NCBI GenBank assembly: GCA_018105865.1
Contig: CM030849.1
Location: 4,100,513-4,164,512, forward strand
Reading direction: 5' to 3'
From: Metaphire vulgaris
Lineage: Eukaryota; Annelida; Clitellata; Crassiclitellata; Megascolecidae
DNA length: 64,000 nt
Shown: positions 1 through 64,000 of the stretch, piece after piece
How positions within the stretch are numbered: the first letter of the stretch is position 1
Layout: every line of letters starts with the position of its first letter
Translations under genes and position numbers: made by a program
Notes under the pieces: model-generated
Databases searched by the model: none
What the model saw: only the letters and a program-made list of their open reading frames with translations
What the model was told of the DNA's origin: nothing

Positions 1-60
1 TAGAAATCCATGGTCACCCAACATAGCAATACATGACACATGAAGAAGAAGAAGAATGAA
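1..60 (+). mobile_element. Non-LTR retrotransposon 3' tail fragment with AAG repeats
   Basis: The sequence gaaatccatggtcacccaac then gaagaagaagaag matches the inverse of the tail at 6770 (aatccatggttgccaacgta then gaagaagaag). Only the last coding residues are inside the window. Confidence 0.55.
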
Positions 61-1005
61 GGTATTATGATCCCCACATAACCAGAGTAAATTGTGTTCA
101 AAAGTCAATCACAAGAGGGCCAGATACAAAATTATCACTTATAAATATTCATTTTCACCATGTCATTAGGCACCTTGTATATGCAAGAAATTAGCCACTT
201 ATTAGGAAATAGTATAAATAAATGAAATCAAATCAAATGCATTTAAACAAAGGCAGGAGAGTTGACAAAAAAATAAAGCAATGTATTTATTGAATAATTA
301 AAACATTGATTATCAATTTCTAGAACCATGGTCTTGCACAAACATAAAGGTTAGGTTAGGTTAGGTTAAAAAGTCAATTTATATAGCGCAAAAACATGAA
401 CGAAAAGTCAAAGGCTAGAGCGCTTTACACTAATACGAAGTCTCGAAGAAATGAGTTTAGCACACAGGCTTCCCAAATCACAAAACGTAACAATCACTAT
501 GCAAAGGCATACAATACGAGAAATTCAATATTTTAAGTCACACTGGAATGGCCTTTGGTTGAATAGAAAATACTTATGGTGACTTGCATTTCATTATAAA
601 ATCACCCCCTATTTTTTATCCCCTTAACACAAAACCGTGATTGCCTCTGACATCTCTCATTTTCTGGTCACTATTGAGACACCATTTATTCAGACTTCAA
701 ACTGCCATGCTTTCCAGCAGAGATGCAGTAGCAGTCCAGTCACAGCAGTGCCGTAAATTTAAGCATAAAAAGAGAGTGACACCAAGGAGCTTCCCACTAA
801 AGCACTAAAGACTGTTTTGCAAAAAAAAAAAATTGGAACGTGCAGAAAATTTCTCAGTTTGGATAATCAGCGAACACTGTGGCTCCAGACAATAAATTCT
901 AACGATGGCAGCGGAACAAATACAGACCTTCTCAGAATTAGAAAACAAGAACGCATCAAGCAAGGGCTTCCTGGCCATACAGTGGCATGGGAAATTTCTA
1001 GGGTG

Positions 1006-1108
1006 CCTAGCAGACTAAAAGACCTAATGGCTAACAGACCTAATAGACTAAAAGACCTAATGGGCTAACAGACCTAATGGACTAAAAGACCTAATGGACT
1101 AAATGACA
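1006..1108. repeat. Short tandem array, unit near agacctaatggactaaa
   Basis: Six or so imperfect units of 14-18 bp alternate ctaacagacctaatg and ctaaaagacctaatg. Confidence 0.85.
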
Positions 1109-1209
1109 CAACCGTTCCCTTAGCCAAGACTTATTATAATTCTACAACTTGTGTAGCTGACAGAACCAAGATCAACATTTTATTATTATCATTATCATTA
1201 TCATTATTA

Positions 1210-1261
<52 letters not shown>

Positions 1262-2664
1262 CTACGACAATTTATATAGCGCAGTAACATAACTGGAGCT
1301 AAAGTCAAGAGCGCTTTACAAAGGAGTCACTTATAAGATATATGTTGAATAAGCGTGTCTTTAGGAGCTTCTCAAAACAGCATTTTCATGCCCAGAATGT
1401 CACTGGCATCGAATCCTGAAAACAACCACACTGAAAAAATGGAAAGAGATACAGAGATAGGCACAAAATTACACATGAAGCAAAAAGGATTCAAACTATG
1501 CACAGACCAGTGGTCAAAATTTAAAAATATGATGGAAAGTCTTAGAACAATATTCATGTATAAAAACGAGTCAATTCATCTTAAAACAAATATGTGTAAG
1601 GCCACGAAACTCTGACAAAATCCAAGAAACAGACAGAACTAAAAAAAAAAATTAAACAAGGATGCCTGCAATTCCATGTGAACAACAAAAGACTGCCACT
1701 GCGAAGATGTTACAAGATACAGTGTACACACTTATTGAACATTCTAGGAATGCAGAGTGAAAAAAAACCCAGACAAATGTAAAAAAAATAATTATCAAAC
1801 TACTCTTAGGAACACACCAAAAGGTTTGTTCGCAAATAGACACAACACCAGAGTCAATAACAATACATTTCATATTCAATAAGTATCATCTTCATAATGG
1901 CACTATAGAAGCTGTTAGGATAACACTCTGTCAGTTCTTAATAGAACCACATTCCTGGTAAAGGTAAATAATGTAAAACACAATAATTCTCATATGTAAG
2001 CCCGACCAAAGTGTTCACATTAGTCTAATAGGAATGTAATGCAATGCAAAGTGATGCAACATAGGCCTAGTGTTTGTTTGGGATTTCTTCTTGGTGAGCA
2101 CTCATCAGAAGCACTCTCCACTATGATTGCCTTGAACAGAAATTACGCAATGCCAAAAATATGAACACCTCCAAAAACTGGTCCAGGCTACAATTTTGAT
2201 CTGGCAGTTTAGCTCAGCATAGATCCAACGCCCACACAACCGAGACATTGATGCACATAGCGCATATCTCCAAACTGCATTAGTTGCTGCAGGGTATTAA
2301 ACTGCTGTATGCTGTAAGAATTATGCATTACCTATGTATGCTATTAATATTAATATACCTCATACAATAATACAAGTTTACTTTGGTTACTTCTTTTCGG
2401 GATTGCCGATCCCTTTAGTAGCCTATTTCTTCCAGTTATTCAAGTATTAATTATAATAATTATGTATAAATTAGTGAAGATTAAAATTATTGTGTTTTTT
2501 CAAACTAAAATTGAATTTTGAACTGTCTAATTATAAATAACTATTATATGTAATAATTTTGTAATATGCATGTATGACGTTGAAGAAATAATTTGAATTG
2601 AATTGAAATTGAATTAAACATACAAAACTTACTCCTATTTCATATAAGCTTTGTATAAAGCAAA

Positions 2665-2815
2665 CATAAGTAAGATGAAATTTCTATAGTGCTGCCTGAT
2701 AGCTTGGCGCAGTGCACCAGCTTTTTCACGAGTGCTCAATCTGGGTGAAATCCATAGTCCATGATCTGTAGTCCGTCGTGGTCAAGGTTGTAGATCCAGG
2801 TAGACAGTCACATGC
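2665..2815 (+). repeat. TAAG-family dispersed repeat
   Basis: It starts after a short taag stretch with atttctatagtgctgc, then agcttggcgcagtgcaccag and aaatccatagtc. Related copies lie at 349-440, 13872-13960, 39796-39895 and 57950-58275. Confidence 0.6.
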
Positions 2816-3212
2816 AGCAAAGGATTTGTATGGAGGATGATAACAACAAGATATGCAGTGGATAGAATGCAGGCCTATAGTAAGGATTTTGCCATAAGAT
2901 TTCTTGAAAAGAATAGTTTTAACTTGTTTTCAGAAAGTTTGTGGAGCGATGGCCAGTGGTGACTGATTCACTGACTGAAGAGAACCCGAGTTATTTGCCT
3001 TTCAGATCTCTGACGGAAGATCATTCCAGAGATGAGGCAGTAGTGTATGAGATAGACTGATCTGAGAATTTTAGTGACGTGGCTGTTGGTCAAATGAGTG
3101 CTAGGCTGGCAGATATTGTATACACTGGACATAAATAACATGAAGATATGGGTAATATTAGTTACAAGTATGTTTATACATGACTGTGAACTTCGTGAAG
3201 TAATGCCTAGTA

Positions 3213-3575
3213 CAGGGGTCGGCAGCCTTTTGGCAATAATGTGCCAAAGTTGGATTTCTACTTCATTCAGCGTGCCAACAACCCATCCATCCATCCATCC
3301 TTCAGCATGCCAACAACCAATCAACCTTACCATATTTCATATATTATATTATTAACTATATATAAGGTCATAAGCCCTTTTATAAGGCTTATAAGTAGGC
3401 CCTATTCGTATGTGCAACAAATATTTAAAAAAAGAAATTTGGCCTTGAATTAATTACTGTACATTACTTCGGAAGTAAAAAGCAGGACATAGATAAATTT
3501 TTGGTCTTTTGCGTGCCACTGAAAATCGCTATGCGTGCCACGTCTTGCATGCGTGCCGTAAGTTGCCGACCCCTA
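3213..3575. mobile_element. hAT-like non-autonomous element, 363 bp
   Basis: The left end is CAGGGGTCGGCAGCC and the right end is the inverse of TAGGGGTCGGCAAC. It is flanked by an exact 8-bp duplication GCCTAGTA (3205-3212 and 3576-3583). Eight-bp duplications with CA/TAGGG ends are the signature of hAT transposons. A CATC microsatellite lies inside. There is no transposase. Confidence 0.93.
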
Positions 3576-3929
3576 GCCTAGTATACCATTACAACGGCAC
3601 TATGGAAGCTTTTTGTTTGATCTGAATGAAATATGGTAATACTAGCTTAAGTGGGTTGAAAACATATGTGTGTCATATATGCATGCATTTGTTCCTTTAT
3701 TATCTTATTTAATCCACACAACTAATATGATTTTCAGATTTGTTAGGACTTTTTATGACATTTCATCCCTTGGCATCCAGCTACCAATCAGAAAATTATA
3801 ATGAAAGCTAATCCACAGCCGCAGGATAACGCCCGGTTTATGTCTTAATCCTGCAACACCCAAGCATGTCACTAATTAACAAAAGCTGATCATTTAGTGC
3901 CTAAGCAAGCACTCATCCATCCAAATCTG

Positions 3930-4110
3930 GAGCCTCCTAGCTCAGGTGGTACAGCACCAGACCCACCCGATGTCAACCTGGGTTTGATTCCCCATCACTA
4001 ACACAATTCCACCAGCACAGAGTGCAAATTAATACGGCCTGCGTAGCGTTTCAGGTTGATGGCTAGTTCAATGTTATCAAAGTGCTATATAAAATGAAAG
4101 ATATAATTTT
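3930..4110 (+). mobile_element. tRNA-headed SINE
   Basis: The internal promoter is readable: A box tagctcaggtggt and B box gggtttgattcccc. The body ends in gtgctatataaaatgaaag, a tail shared with other repeats here. A functional tRNA is excluded because the cloverleaf arms do not pair. Confidence 0.7.
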
Positions 4111-4127
4111 TTTCATTTTACAATCAC

Positions 4128-4513
4128 AGACTTAATCACAATTGTCTTTCAAATTCTGCTTAAAATTGGAAGAGTGGACAGTTTCTCCCACTGGCAGCCG
4201 TCATTATGCCATAAAACAACAAGCCTACATAATTTTTTTTAGCTATCAATGACACAATGTCTATTGGGTAAGCTAGACAATCACAATTTTCTGGCAAATT
4301 CTTTTTGAAAATTGATGTGCAAAGTTTTTCTCCACCACTGACCGTGCAGGTAAAATTCCTTATAACATGCGTGTTATATGCATAAAAATATGGCTAAATT
4401 AAAATTATGGATGCTATGTACATAAAATTTATTTCTAAGTATAATACGCACCCATGCCTTGTACCGATATTTTAAGGGAAAAGTTCATCTTATACGCGAG
4501 AAAATATGGTACA
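4128..4513 (-). mobile_element. DNA-element copy with GCGTATAAG terminus, truncated
   Basis: In inverse orientation it starts TACCATATTTTCTCGCGTAT and matches the copy at 29561-30095 for nearly 400 bp, for example gacacaatgtctattgggta in plus orientation. Homology stops near 4128, next to the SINE at 3930-4110. Confidence 0.75.
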
Positions 4514-5028
4514 TGCAGAATGAGAGATAGCAGAAAGATTAAAGTATTGAAGCTATATGATAAATAGATTCTATTCTATTCTATCCCAGACAATTTATGC
4601 AGCGCGGAGGAAGAGGAAAATATACCAAAGAATGGTGACATTATACAAATTAATGGTGCAGAGTTAAGCAGCGTACAATTTAATGGTTGCAAACTCTACA
4701 AATGGGACGAAATGGCATTAGGCACCAATAAATTTGAGCTCATGGTTAGTGAAGAAGATGATAATGATAATAATAATGGTGATGGTGGTAGTGATGATAA
4801 TGGAAGATGATGGCCTCATAGACCAGGGAGTTATGTAACGAAGTTAAACTCCTGTGAAGAACTCCAAGTGGGTCATTCAATGGTCAAACACTCGGCTAGC
4901 ATTTGACCATCGAATAACAATTTTTGTACGCGCTGCCATCATACCCATCATCATCATCATCACCTCCGTTCCTAGTATGCACATCGAGCAACAGAGTCTC
5001 TATTGGCCGCAATTTTCTCTATTTGGTC

Positions 5029-5290
5029 TCAGGACATGCTAGCCATCAACAGGTCACCGTAAATAGAACGTCTCCAAGTGTTTTTCGGACTTCCTTGTTT
5101 CTTTTTGTGGATGACTGGTATCCACCGTGGTGCAATTTTTGCGTGTCTTTGGTCTGAAAGACATAGGTCTTGCCTGAAAAATCTGACCCAACGTCTCCTG
5201 ATTATGTTTATTAGTCTTTCAGACATGCATTTTATTTCAGTATCTTTTTGTTCGAGACACAGTCTCCATATGTATTTCCAATATTCTCCT
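5029..5290 (-). mobile_element. Non-LTR retrotransposon, C-terminal reverse-transcriptase fragment
   Basis: The minus-strand peptide has ISERL-like MSERLINIIRRRWVRFF, then IAPRWIP, then KKKQGSPKNTWRRSIYGDL. This is the RRRWxWxGH ... GRPKxTWRRT arrangement found after the reverse-transcriptase domain of many LINEs. It is 5'-truncated and degenerate. Confidence 0.75.
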
Positions 5291-6769
5291 TAAGTTAAGA
5301 CACTACTCTTGGTAATATGTTTTTGGGGTTTCATTATCTGTGTAAGAAATATATCTATCTAAAAAAAAATTAGAAATTTGATAGAGGTTCTACTTGCAAG
5401 TTCCAACAAACAGGGAAACACCACGAGCTGTTAGATGACAAAAGCAAAAAGCAAACATGGGTGAGAAATACTCCATCTATTCCAGTACAACAAAGTACTT
5501 AAGATTGCAGTAGCCATTTGAGATAAGAAACATTTCATTCACAACAGCTTCAAAAAGTTTTTACATCTACAAAAAAAAACTAAGCACACAAGAAAATACT
5601 TGGTGCAACAACATATTTAGAATTTGATTTTAAATGTTTGCTTCATTGTCCTGTTCAAGAATATCGATGATTTGAACAACTAAGAACTGAATGAGAATTG
5701 AGCAGAAATTAAATAAATAAAAACACTAATTCTTAAAGAGTACTTTTCAAATAGCCACTCAGCATGATATTGGCAATTTCTTATCTGTATATTTTCACTG
5801 ACTCTTTAAATACGATTTGTGTGCAATATAAATTCAACACATGGGCAAAGAGTACCGGTAATAATATAACAGTACTATTATATGTTTTATATGGTAGTTT
5901 GATAAATATTATATGCATAGTGAGTATGCTGGTGATGTTGCACTGTTAGTTAGACACATACACATCAAATCTTTGAAAGCCTCTCACCTTGGACTGCACA
6001 TATCATGGGCAAAGACCAAACTGCAAAATTTGAGCTCTGGAGCACACACACACAAGCAGCCTCATCATCAAAGGAAAGGAAGTGGAAAATCTCACCCACT
6101 TCACCTACTTGGGCTACAGCGTACGGATGGAACACTGCACTCGAACGCGGACACCCCACTCGTGGAAGATTTGGTGCAACTCGATGATGATGATGATAAT
6201 GATGATAGTGATAATAGTACAATAGAATTATGAAGAGTTGAAATTTAATATGTTAGCTGTTTAGGCATTGCATAGTGTGAGTTACACTGTGAATTGTGTT
6301 TGTTATTTAGTAGAATCAAAGGTAACAGCTGTAAGGGACAAACGGAAGCTGGAATAGAGGAATGCATGTAAAGTAAGAAAGGAAGTGAAAGTGGTTTTCA
6401 ACACAGGAGAAATCTCACAAAACCACTTAAAATCTTATGATGATGATGATGATGATGATGATTATTGATGATATTATTATTATTATTATTATAGCATATT
6501 ATATTCTACCTGGAATTCATAGAAACTCAGAAGGTTGGATTTCAAGATATAATGAGAAACTAAGGCAGGAAGACATATCCTTATAAGTGCATTTACAGAA
6601 CTCCTTCCAGAATGCAAAGCACTATTGAAGTTGATAACAGAACCACACAACAATACCACAAACACTGAACTTGAATTCTGATAGGGAACTTATGTAATGA
6701 AAGACCCATGTAATTTCTGCCAAATCTGAACAATACGTCTCATATTCCATGTATCAATACTATACGATG

Positions 6770-7030
6770 GTAGTCTTCTTCTTCACATGCCATGCAAGTA
6801 TTGCTACGTTGGCAACCATGGATTTACACTCTTCTCTGTTTCTGGCATTCTTATCAGTTCAATGCTGTCTTTAGTTTTTGTTGCTTCTCTTAGGCTGTCG
6901 GTATACTTTATTCTTTCATTCTTTGTCTTCCCCTTGCTCTTTTCCCCTCTATAATTTCCTGTTATGACTACATTTTTCCAATCCGTCCTTTCTTACAAGA
7001 TGTCCGAAAAATTCAAACTGTTACTTTCTT
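6770..7030 (-). mobile_element. Non-LTR retrotransposon C-terminal fragment, frameshifted
   Basis: The minus strand reads, across frameshifts, FFGHLVRKDGLEK, then a basic RG-rich stretch, then CKSMVANVAILAWHVKKK with an AAG tail. It is of the same family as 1-60. It ends about 150 bp below INPP5A exon 5, in the same orientation as the gene. Confidence 0.65.
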
Positions 7031-7181
7031 AAGATGGAAGTGCTTGGACTAAAATCTATAACACAAATTTTGTTTATCTCTAAAAACAACATTGCTGTTC
7101 CATAAGCAATCTTCCTACAATACAACATAAGCCACTTACAGCTATTAGAGCATGCAAAGTGATATAAAAATTAAAACTCAC

Positions 7182-59704
<52,523 letters not shown>

Positions 59705-59850
59705 TCCGTCCGTCCGATCCGACCGAATCGATCGCTGGACGCCTAATTTTTGCAATCGAACGACGATCGGACCGCTCCGACTGTCCGAAAAAATGCGCTA
59801 AATTAGCCTAAAAACTGAACTTATATAATCCATCGACCATTGCTCGCCGC
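59705..59850 (-). promoter_or_regulatory. INPP5A 5' UTR and core promoter with TATA-like box
   Basis: On the minus strand a TATATAA occurs at 59827-59821, inside gattatataag, about 117 nt before the start codon. This would put transcription start near 59790-59800 if it is used. The stretch from there to the ATG is rich in CpG (repeated cgatcg and cggtcgg) compared with the AT-rich surroundings, as expected for a promoter. TATA use is inferred, not shown. Confidence 0.45.
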
Positions 59851-59966
59851 ATCCCAGACTCAGTGGACGACCGGTGAAACTGAGTGCGTCATCGATTTCT
59901 GCGTTCACAAAAATAGAAACTGGAGCTTGGAAAAAATGCACGTAAATCTTGTTCCTGAAAAATCAC

Positions 59967-60072
59967 TGATTAATAGGAATAGACGTCAATGTTAAATCAT
60001 TAACAGTTTTCTATTAATACCTCCATGATTAATAGGAATAGACGTCAATGTTAATATCCAATAACAGTTTTA
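59967..60072. repeat. 59-bp direct duplication with CRE-like GACGTCA, upstream of INPP5A
   Basis: The stretch starting tgattaataggaatagacg occurs at 59967 and again at 60026, and each copy runs on through gtcaatgttaa and an aacagtttt tail. Each copy carries GACGTCA, seven of the eight bases of a cAMP-response element. The pair lies 260-340 bp upstream of the start codon. A promoter role is inferred from position only. Confidence 0.6.
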
Positions 60073-60090
60073 AGTAAGTAAGCAAGTAAG

Positions 60091-60342
60091 CAGGGCCTTT
60101 TGTAAAAAATAATATTTTTCAGAAACGCAACAGAATATTTTTTGGAACGCAATAGTCATAAGTCAATTGTCAAAATGGCGTAGCAGCCGAACAGTTATAT
60201 AATTATAATCAATACAACATTAAATTCATGCATAGAAAATTTAGAACTATATCAGTTTTAAAATTTCTATTAATGAATTTAATGTTACAAAAAATACCAG
60301 TCTTCAGATTTTCCGAACGTCATTCCGGCACAAAAAGCCCTG
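60091..60342. mobile_element. hAT-like element, 252 bp, in a TAAG-repeat target
   Basis: The ends are CAGGGCCTTTTGT and the inverse of CAGGGCTTTTTGT. The exact duplication CAAGTAAG lies at 60083-60090 and 60343-60350, taken from the TAAG repeat that it entered. It lies about 390 bp upstream of the INPP5A start codon. Confidence 0.92.
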
Positions 60343-60749
60343 CAAGTAAGTAAAATTTCTTGGATTTATATAGCGCTTTGATGTAGTACAGCAGTAGTTG
60401 CTTATTCTTAGGCACTTAGTCTTTCTTAAAATATAATAGCTATGGGAAAGGTGAATGATCAGCCACACATTGGTCAATATACCCGCAGGGGAGTAGTATT
60501 ATAGTCTTGTGTTATTATACATAGGCCTAGCAGCTGTTCCCAACCCACTGCCCGCTGGTAACTTGCCCAAAGCTCTTAAAAAGTAGCCCGCAAGACATCG
60601 ATGATATAGTGACTGCATGACCGCTTCTATTGTATTAGAATTTGGTTTCTGAAAGTAAAGAATTACATTACACAACCGTTATATTTTATAAGAATGTAGG
60701 CTCCCTAGGACTATGTAGGCATATATCGAATCGACTTTTCATCATAAAA

Positions 60750-61057
60750 CAGAGCTGGAAAACCCCAGTGTTTTTAAGGAAATGAAACATAGGTATATAG
60801 GTTATTAGGTGTTTTAGTTTTAGGTTCAACCAGGCAGGCACGTCGGAACGAATTTTTTAGCAGGGGTGCAGTTTTTAAAGGTCATAACGCCCTTTATCCT
60901 CTTCCTCTTTCAACAGTTCTGACGAGCAAAAAGGGCCACTCTCTTCCTTTTATCTTCTTTTAAAAAATCTAAGAAACTTAAAATTTGACTTTGATGAAAT
61001 CTAGATTTTCTTAAAACCTAAAAAACTAGGGTTTTACCAAATCAGTTTTCCAGCCCT
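60750..61057. mobile_element. hAT-like element, about 308 bp
   Basis: The ends are CAGAGCTGGAAAAC and the inverse of CAGGGCTGGAAAAC. The flanks cataaaa and catacaaa differ by one inserted base. It may sit inside an older element running from CAGCTGTTCCCAAC (60531) to the inverse of CAGTGGTTCACAAG (ending 61232); that outer pair is weak. Confidence 0.7.
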
Positions 61058-61360
61058 GCATACAAATCGGGTCAGAATATTCTATAGATATATTCTATAT
61101 TCTATAATTATAACATAATATTCTATATTCTACAGATTATTATTAAAGTTTAGAATTTTATAACGTTCTGACCGCATAAGTACCGAAAACGGTATAGATA
61201 TGGTCTTTATTTGAAAAACTTGTGAACCACTGAGGGCAGTGAGGGGCAGTCCATATATGACGCCGCGCGAGTTTTAGATATTAATGGGCACAGTTGAATT
61301 TCAATGAATTTAAACATAAGCCTGAAATAGATACGATATAATGTCATACTTCAATACCAA

Positions 61361-61536
61361 CAGTGGCGTCGCCAAGAATTTTGGGTTGGGGGCAAAGGAG
61401 GCTGGCATGTCAGATTCCTTGTCCCCACCCCACCATAAAAAACGTTCTCACCGGATTTGCACGAATCTGACAGCTGGTCTGGGGTCAGGTTGGAGGAGGG
61501 CAGTTGCCTCCATTTGCCCCCGTGGCGACGCTAATG
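61361..61536. mobile_element. hAT-like element, 176 bp
   Basis: The ends are CAGTGGCGTCGCCA and the inverse of CATTAGCGTCGCCA. The flanks AATACCAA and ATTACCAA match at 7 of 8 bases. A 102-codon open frame running across it is not a gene. Confidence 0.88.
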
Positions 61537-61917
61537 ATTACCAAACACGGAAATTCTATCGGCACTTCGTGACCAGCAGTGGCATAGTGAGTGAAAATCG
61601 TGACACGTTGGAGTATACGAAGTATTCGCCAGATGGCGCGAAGCCTTGACGTAGGACAGAGTTCGTGTAATCGATAATTTCGTATCTTGTGACACAACCA
61701 ACCACCCTAGCTGCGGAACGAAGAAGCATTTGAGTTGATCATGTTGCACGAACGGTAGATCAGCAAAAAGTCAACCACAGTAGTCAAGCCTGTTTTTTTA
61801 GTACAACAGTGGTGGACAGATGGATTGAACTGGACGAGAAGAAAGTAATGGCTACAAGTGTGAAAGATTTCAAAATAAACCTCAGTACTTCAGGATTCTA
61901 GATTGATAGGGTACAGC

Positions 61918-62175
<258 letters not shown>

Positions 62176-62410
62176 AGAGAACCGAAGAGGCGGACCAAGA
62201 AGAGAGTGGCTATACGACTATGACGAGAAACTAGCCAGCAATGCGTATGGTGTAACTTGGGGCCGTGCGCACTTTTCCACCCTCCTGATCCGTCTCTTAC
62301 TGCTGGTTCTTATGAGCATGACTAGTACTTCGTACCCCTAAATTACTTCACTTGATCAACTTTTGTACAGCAACTACATGTATAATTCGGCGCTTTATGA
62401 ACCACTCGAA

Positions 62411-62689
62411 CAGGGATATTTTTACACCCCCCCTAACGCCCTCAACACCCCTCCCCCAATTTGAGGTCGAAACCCCCCAAAATGTTGGTAATGTGACAAT
62501 GGTATGCATACAAAATGCATACTAATTAGCCCAGAACCACCCCCTCCCAAATTGAGAAGTACACGCTCAACTTTTATTCTCGGATTACCTTTTTTTGCTT
62601 GGCAGCCTTTTTTGGCAGAGGCTTCCAAATTCTGACACCCCCAGCTTTTCCAGACACCCCTCGAATTCACAATCCTAGAAATAACCCTG
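62411..62689. mobile_element. hAT-like element, 279 bp
   Basis: The ends are CAGGGATATTTTTA and the inverse of CAGGGTTATTTCTA. The exact duplication CACTCGAA lies at 62403-62410 and 62690-62697. Confidence 0.92.
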
Positions 62690-62756
62690 CACTCGAAGTA
62701 AATAATTTCTACTGTCTAGAGACTAGATTTGCTTCAAAATTGTCAGAATTATCTGG

Positions 62757-62760
<4 letters not shown>

Positions 62761-62803
<43 letters not shown>
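62761..62803. repeat. TC microsatellite
   Basis: It is about 43 bp of TC immediately after the 62411-62689 element. Confidence 0.96.
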
Positions 62804-62809
<6 letters not shown>

Positions 62810-63002
62810 AAACACACTCTCTCTCTCAAACATTTCTGACCATTCTGACCTGAAGAGGAAAGGGAATCAAATTTGTTTGGGGTATTATTGGGTGGGAGGG
62901 GGTGTATTATTAATTCCGTTGATTGCCAACTTTGAGTCTTAGAACAATCGGTGTTGCTATAGACCTACGAGTTCGTCGTCGTCGCCATCATCGTAATCAT
63001 CG

Positions 63003-63004
<2 letters not shown>

Positions 63005-63044
<40 letters not shown>

Positions 63045-63130
63045 ACAACAACAACAACAACAGCATCAGCGTCAACATCAGCGTCATCGTCGTCATAAGC
63101 GTCATCATCGTCAGTTAGCATCAGCATCAT
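63005..63130. repeat. ATC/AAC/GTC compound microsatellite
   Basis: ATC is followed by AAC, then mixed cag, cat and gtc units. An ATT run follows near the window end (63876-63925). Confidence 0.95.
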
Positions 63131-63876
63131 AACCACCACCACCACCACCATCATCATCATTATCACTTCATTGTCACATAGTTGCAAGTTGCAACGTTCT
63201 CTGATTTTGATAACCATCCCTCAACTTAAGTGACGTTCAGGTATTCTGGTTTTGCTATGCAATTTCTGTATTCACCATCAAGTGGAGACTATAAATCTTC
63301 TCAACTATAGACGAGCCTAGAATTAATGAAACAACGAATAGCGAATGAATGTCTGCTACATAAATTATATTTAAATTACAATTATTTCCTAGATCATTTT
63401 CAATCCGCCTGAGAGAACAGAACACAAATTTTGCACTAGCCTATGGTAGACAGAAAGTTTTTGAACATTCGTTGGTTGTTCTAGGGACATTGCGGCTGAA
63501 ATCAATCTCACACATTTGCGATTGAAAATATACATATATAAAATATATATATGCATAGCCTTCTTAAATAGGCACACAGTTACTTAAAGACACGCAGGCG
63601 TACAACGAAATACACACGCACACAAGCAGATTGCGATAACGGAAACAATGATTTCGACGCTCTAAACTTAAGGGAAACGTGCAGTGTAGGGTTCTATTAA
63701 TGTTATTTTTCATTGTTTTTGCCATGTCAAAATTTCCAAAAAATTTATAAAGTGACTGCAAAATTGATAAGTTTTCCTCCGGTTTGAAATTGAACAGAAT
63801 TCGTACACAAAAGCAATTGGCAACCACATTGGTTTTCACACAGGCTTACTTAGCCCCCTAAACCACTTTTAAACAC

Positions 63877-63924
<48 letters not shown>

Positions 63925-64000
63925 CACCATCATCATCATTATCATCATCATCATTATCATCATCATTATCAATTACCGTAGGCCCTAATTTACAGTTTAT

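Larger units (their letters stand above)
1..7181. other. INPP5A intron 5 (incomplete): repeats only
   Basis: No coding exon was recognised here. It holds retrotransposon tails at 1-60, 5029-5290 and 6770-7030. It also holds a short tandem array (1006-1108), TTA and ATG microsatellites, a TAAG-family repeat (2665-2815), a hAT-like element (3213-3575), a tRNA-headed SINE (3930-4110) and an element ending in a GCGTATAAG-type terminus (4128-4513). The parts 440-1000, 1330-2650 and 5330-6180 show nothing recognisable beyond AT-rich sequence. Confidence 0.7.

Noticed and set aside
345..370. Telomere-like (GGTTA)n
   Set aside because: Only about four pentamers, at the edge of a TAAG-family repeat; simple repeat expansion is enough.
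3932..4000. Genuine tRNA gene
   Set aside because: A and B boxes are present but the acceptor and anticodon arms do not pair; a SINE head explains it.
1..7181. Exon 6 of INPP5A
   Set aside because: Searched by eye for the EKFPQD and CKWSRKGF-like segments on the minus strand; none seen, so it is taken to lie outside the window.
61341..61649. 102-codon open frame without low complexity
   Set aside because: It runs through the 176-bp hAT element with matching ends and 8-bp duplication; no protein family was recognised.

Overview
The window is animal nuclear DNA: AT-rich, packed with microsatellites, non-LTR retrotransposon 3' ends, tRNA-headed SINEs and short non-autonomous DNA transposons. 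It carries a canonical GT-AG spliced gene with introns of 11-15 kb. The repeat style suggests a marine invertebrate, possibly a deuterostome; the species cannot be named from sequence alone.

One host gene was found: the 5' part of INPP5A (type I inositol-polyphosphate 5-phosphatase) on the minus strand. Five small coding exons (63, 42, 101, 88 and 64 nt) lie at 59642-59704, 47343-47384, 32166-32266, 20459-20546 and 7182-7245. Reading phases join exactly and every splice site is canonical. They encode the first 119 residues, including the TANVG and HCQE metal-site motifs. The rest of the catalytic domain lies beyond position 1. A TATA-like box sits about 120 bp upstream of the start codon.

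The layout by plus coordinate is: 1-7181, intron 5 (incomplete); 7246-20458, intron 4; 20547-32165, intron 3; 32267-47342, intron 2; 47385-59641, intron 1; 59642-59850, exon 1 and core promoter; 59850-64000, upstream intergenic DNA. No second host gene was recognised.

The introns and upstream DNA are a dense transposon graveyard. There are at least a dozen hAT-like elements with 8-bp target duplications, and four TTAA-flanked elements of exactly 72 bp. There are Tigger-like elements with TA duplications, several foldback elements whose arms are built of short repeated units, and about twenty 5'-truncated retrotransposon tails. Many of those tails end in ATG or AAG microsatellites. A 0.8-kb GC-rich minisatellite at 12462-13268 lies between two copies of one retrotransposon tail. 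Most long open frames in the window are translations of microsatellites.
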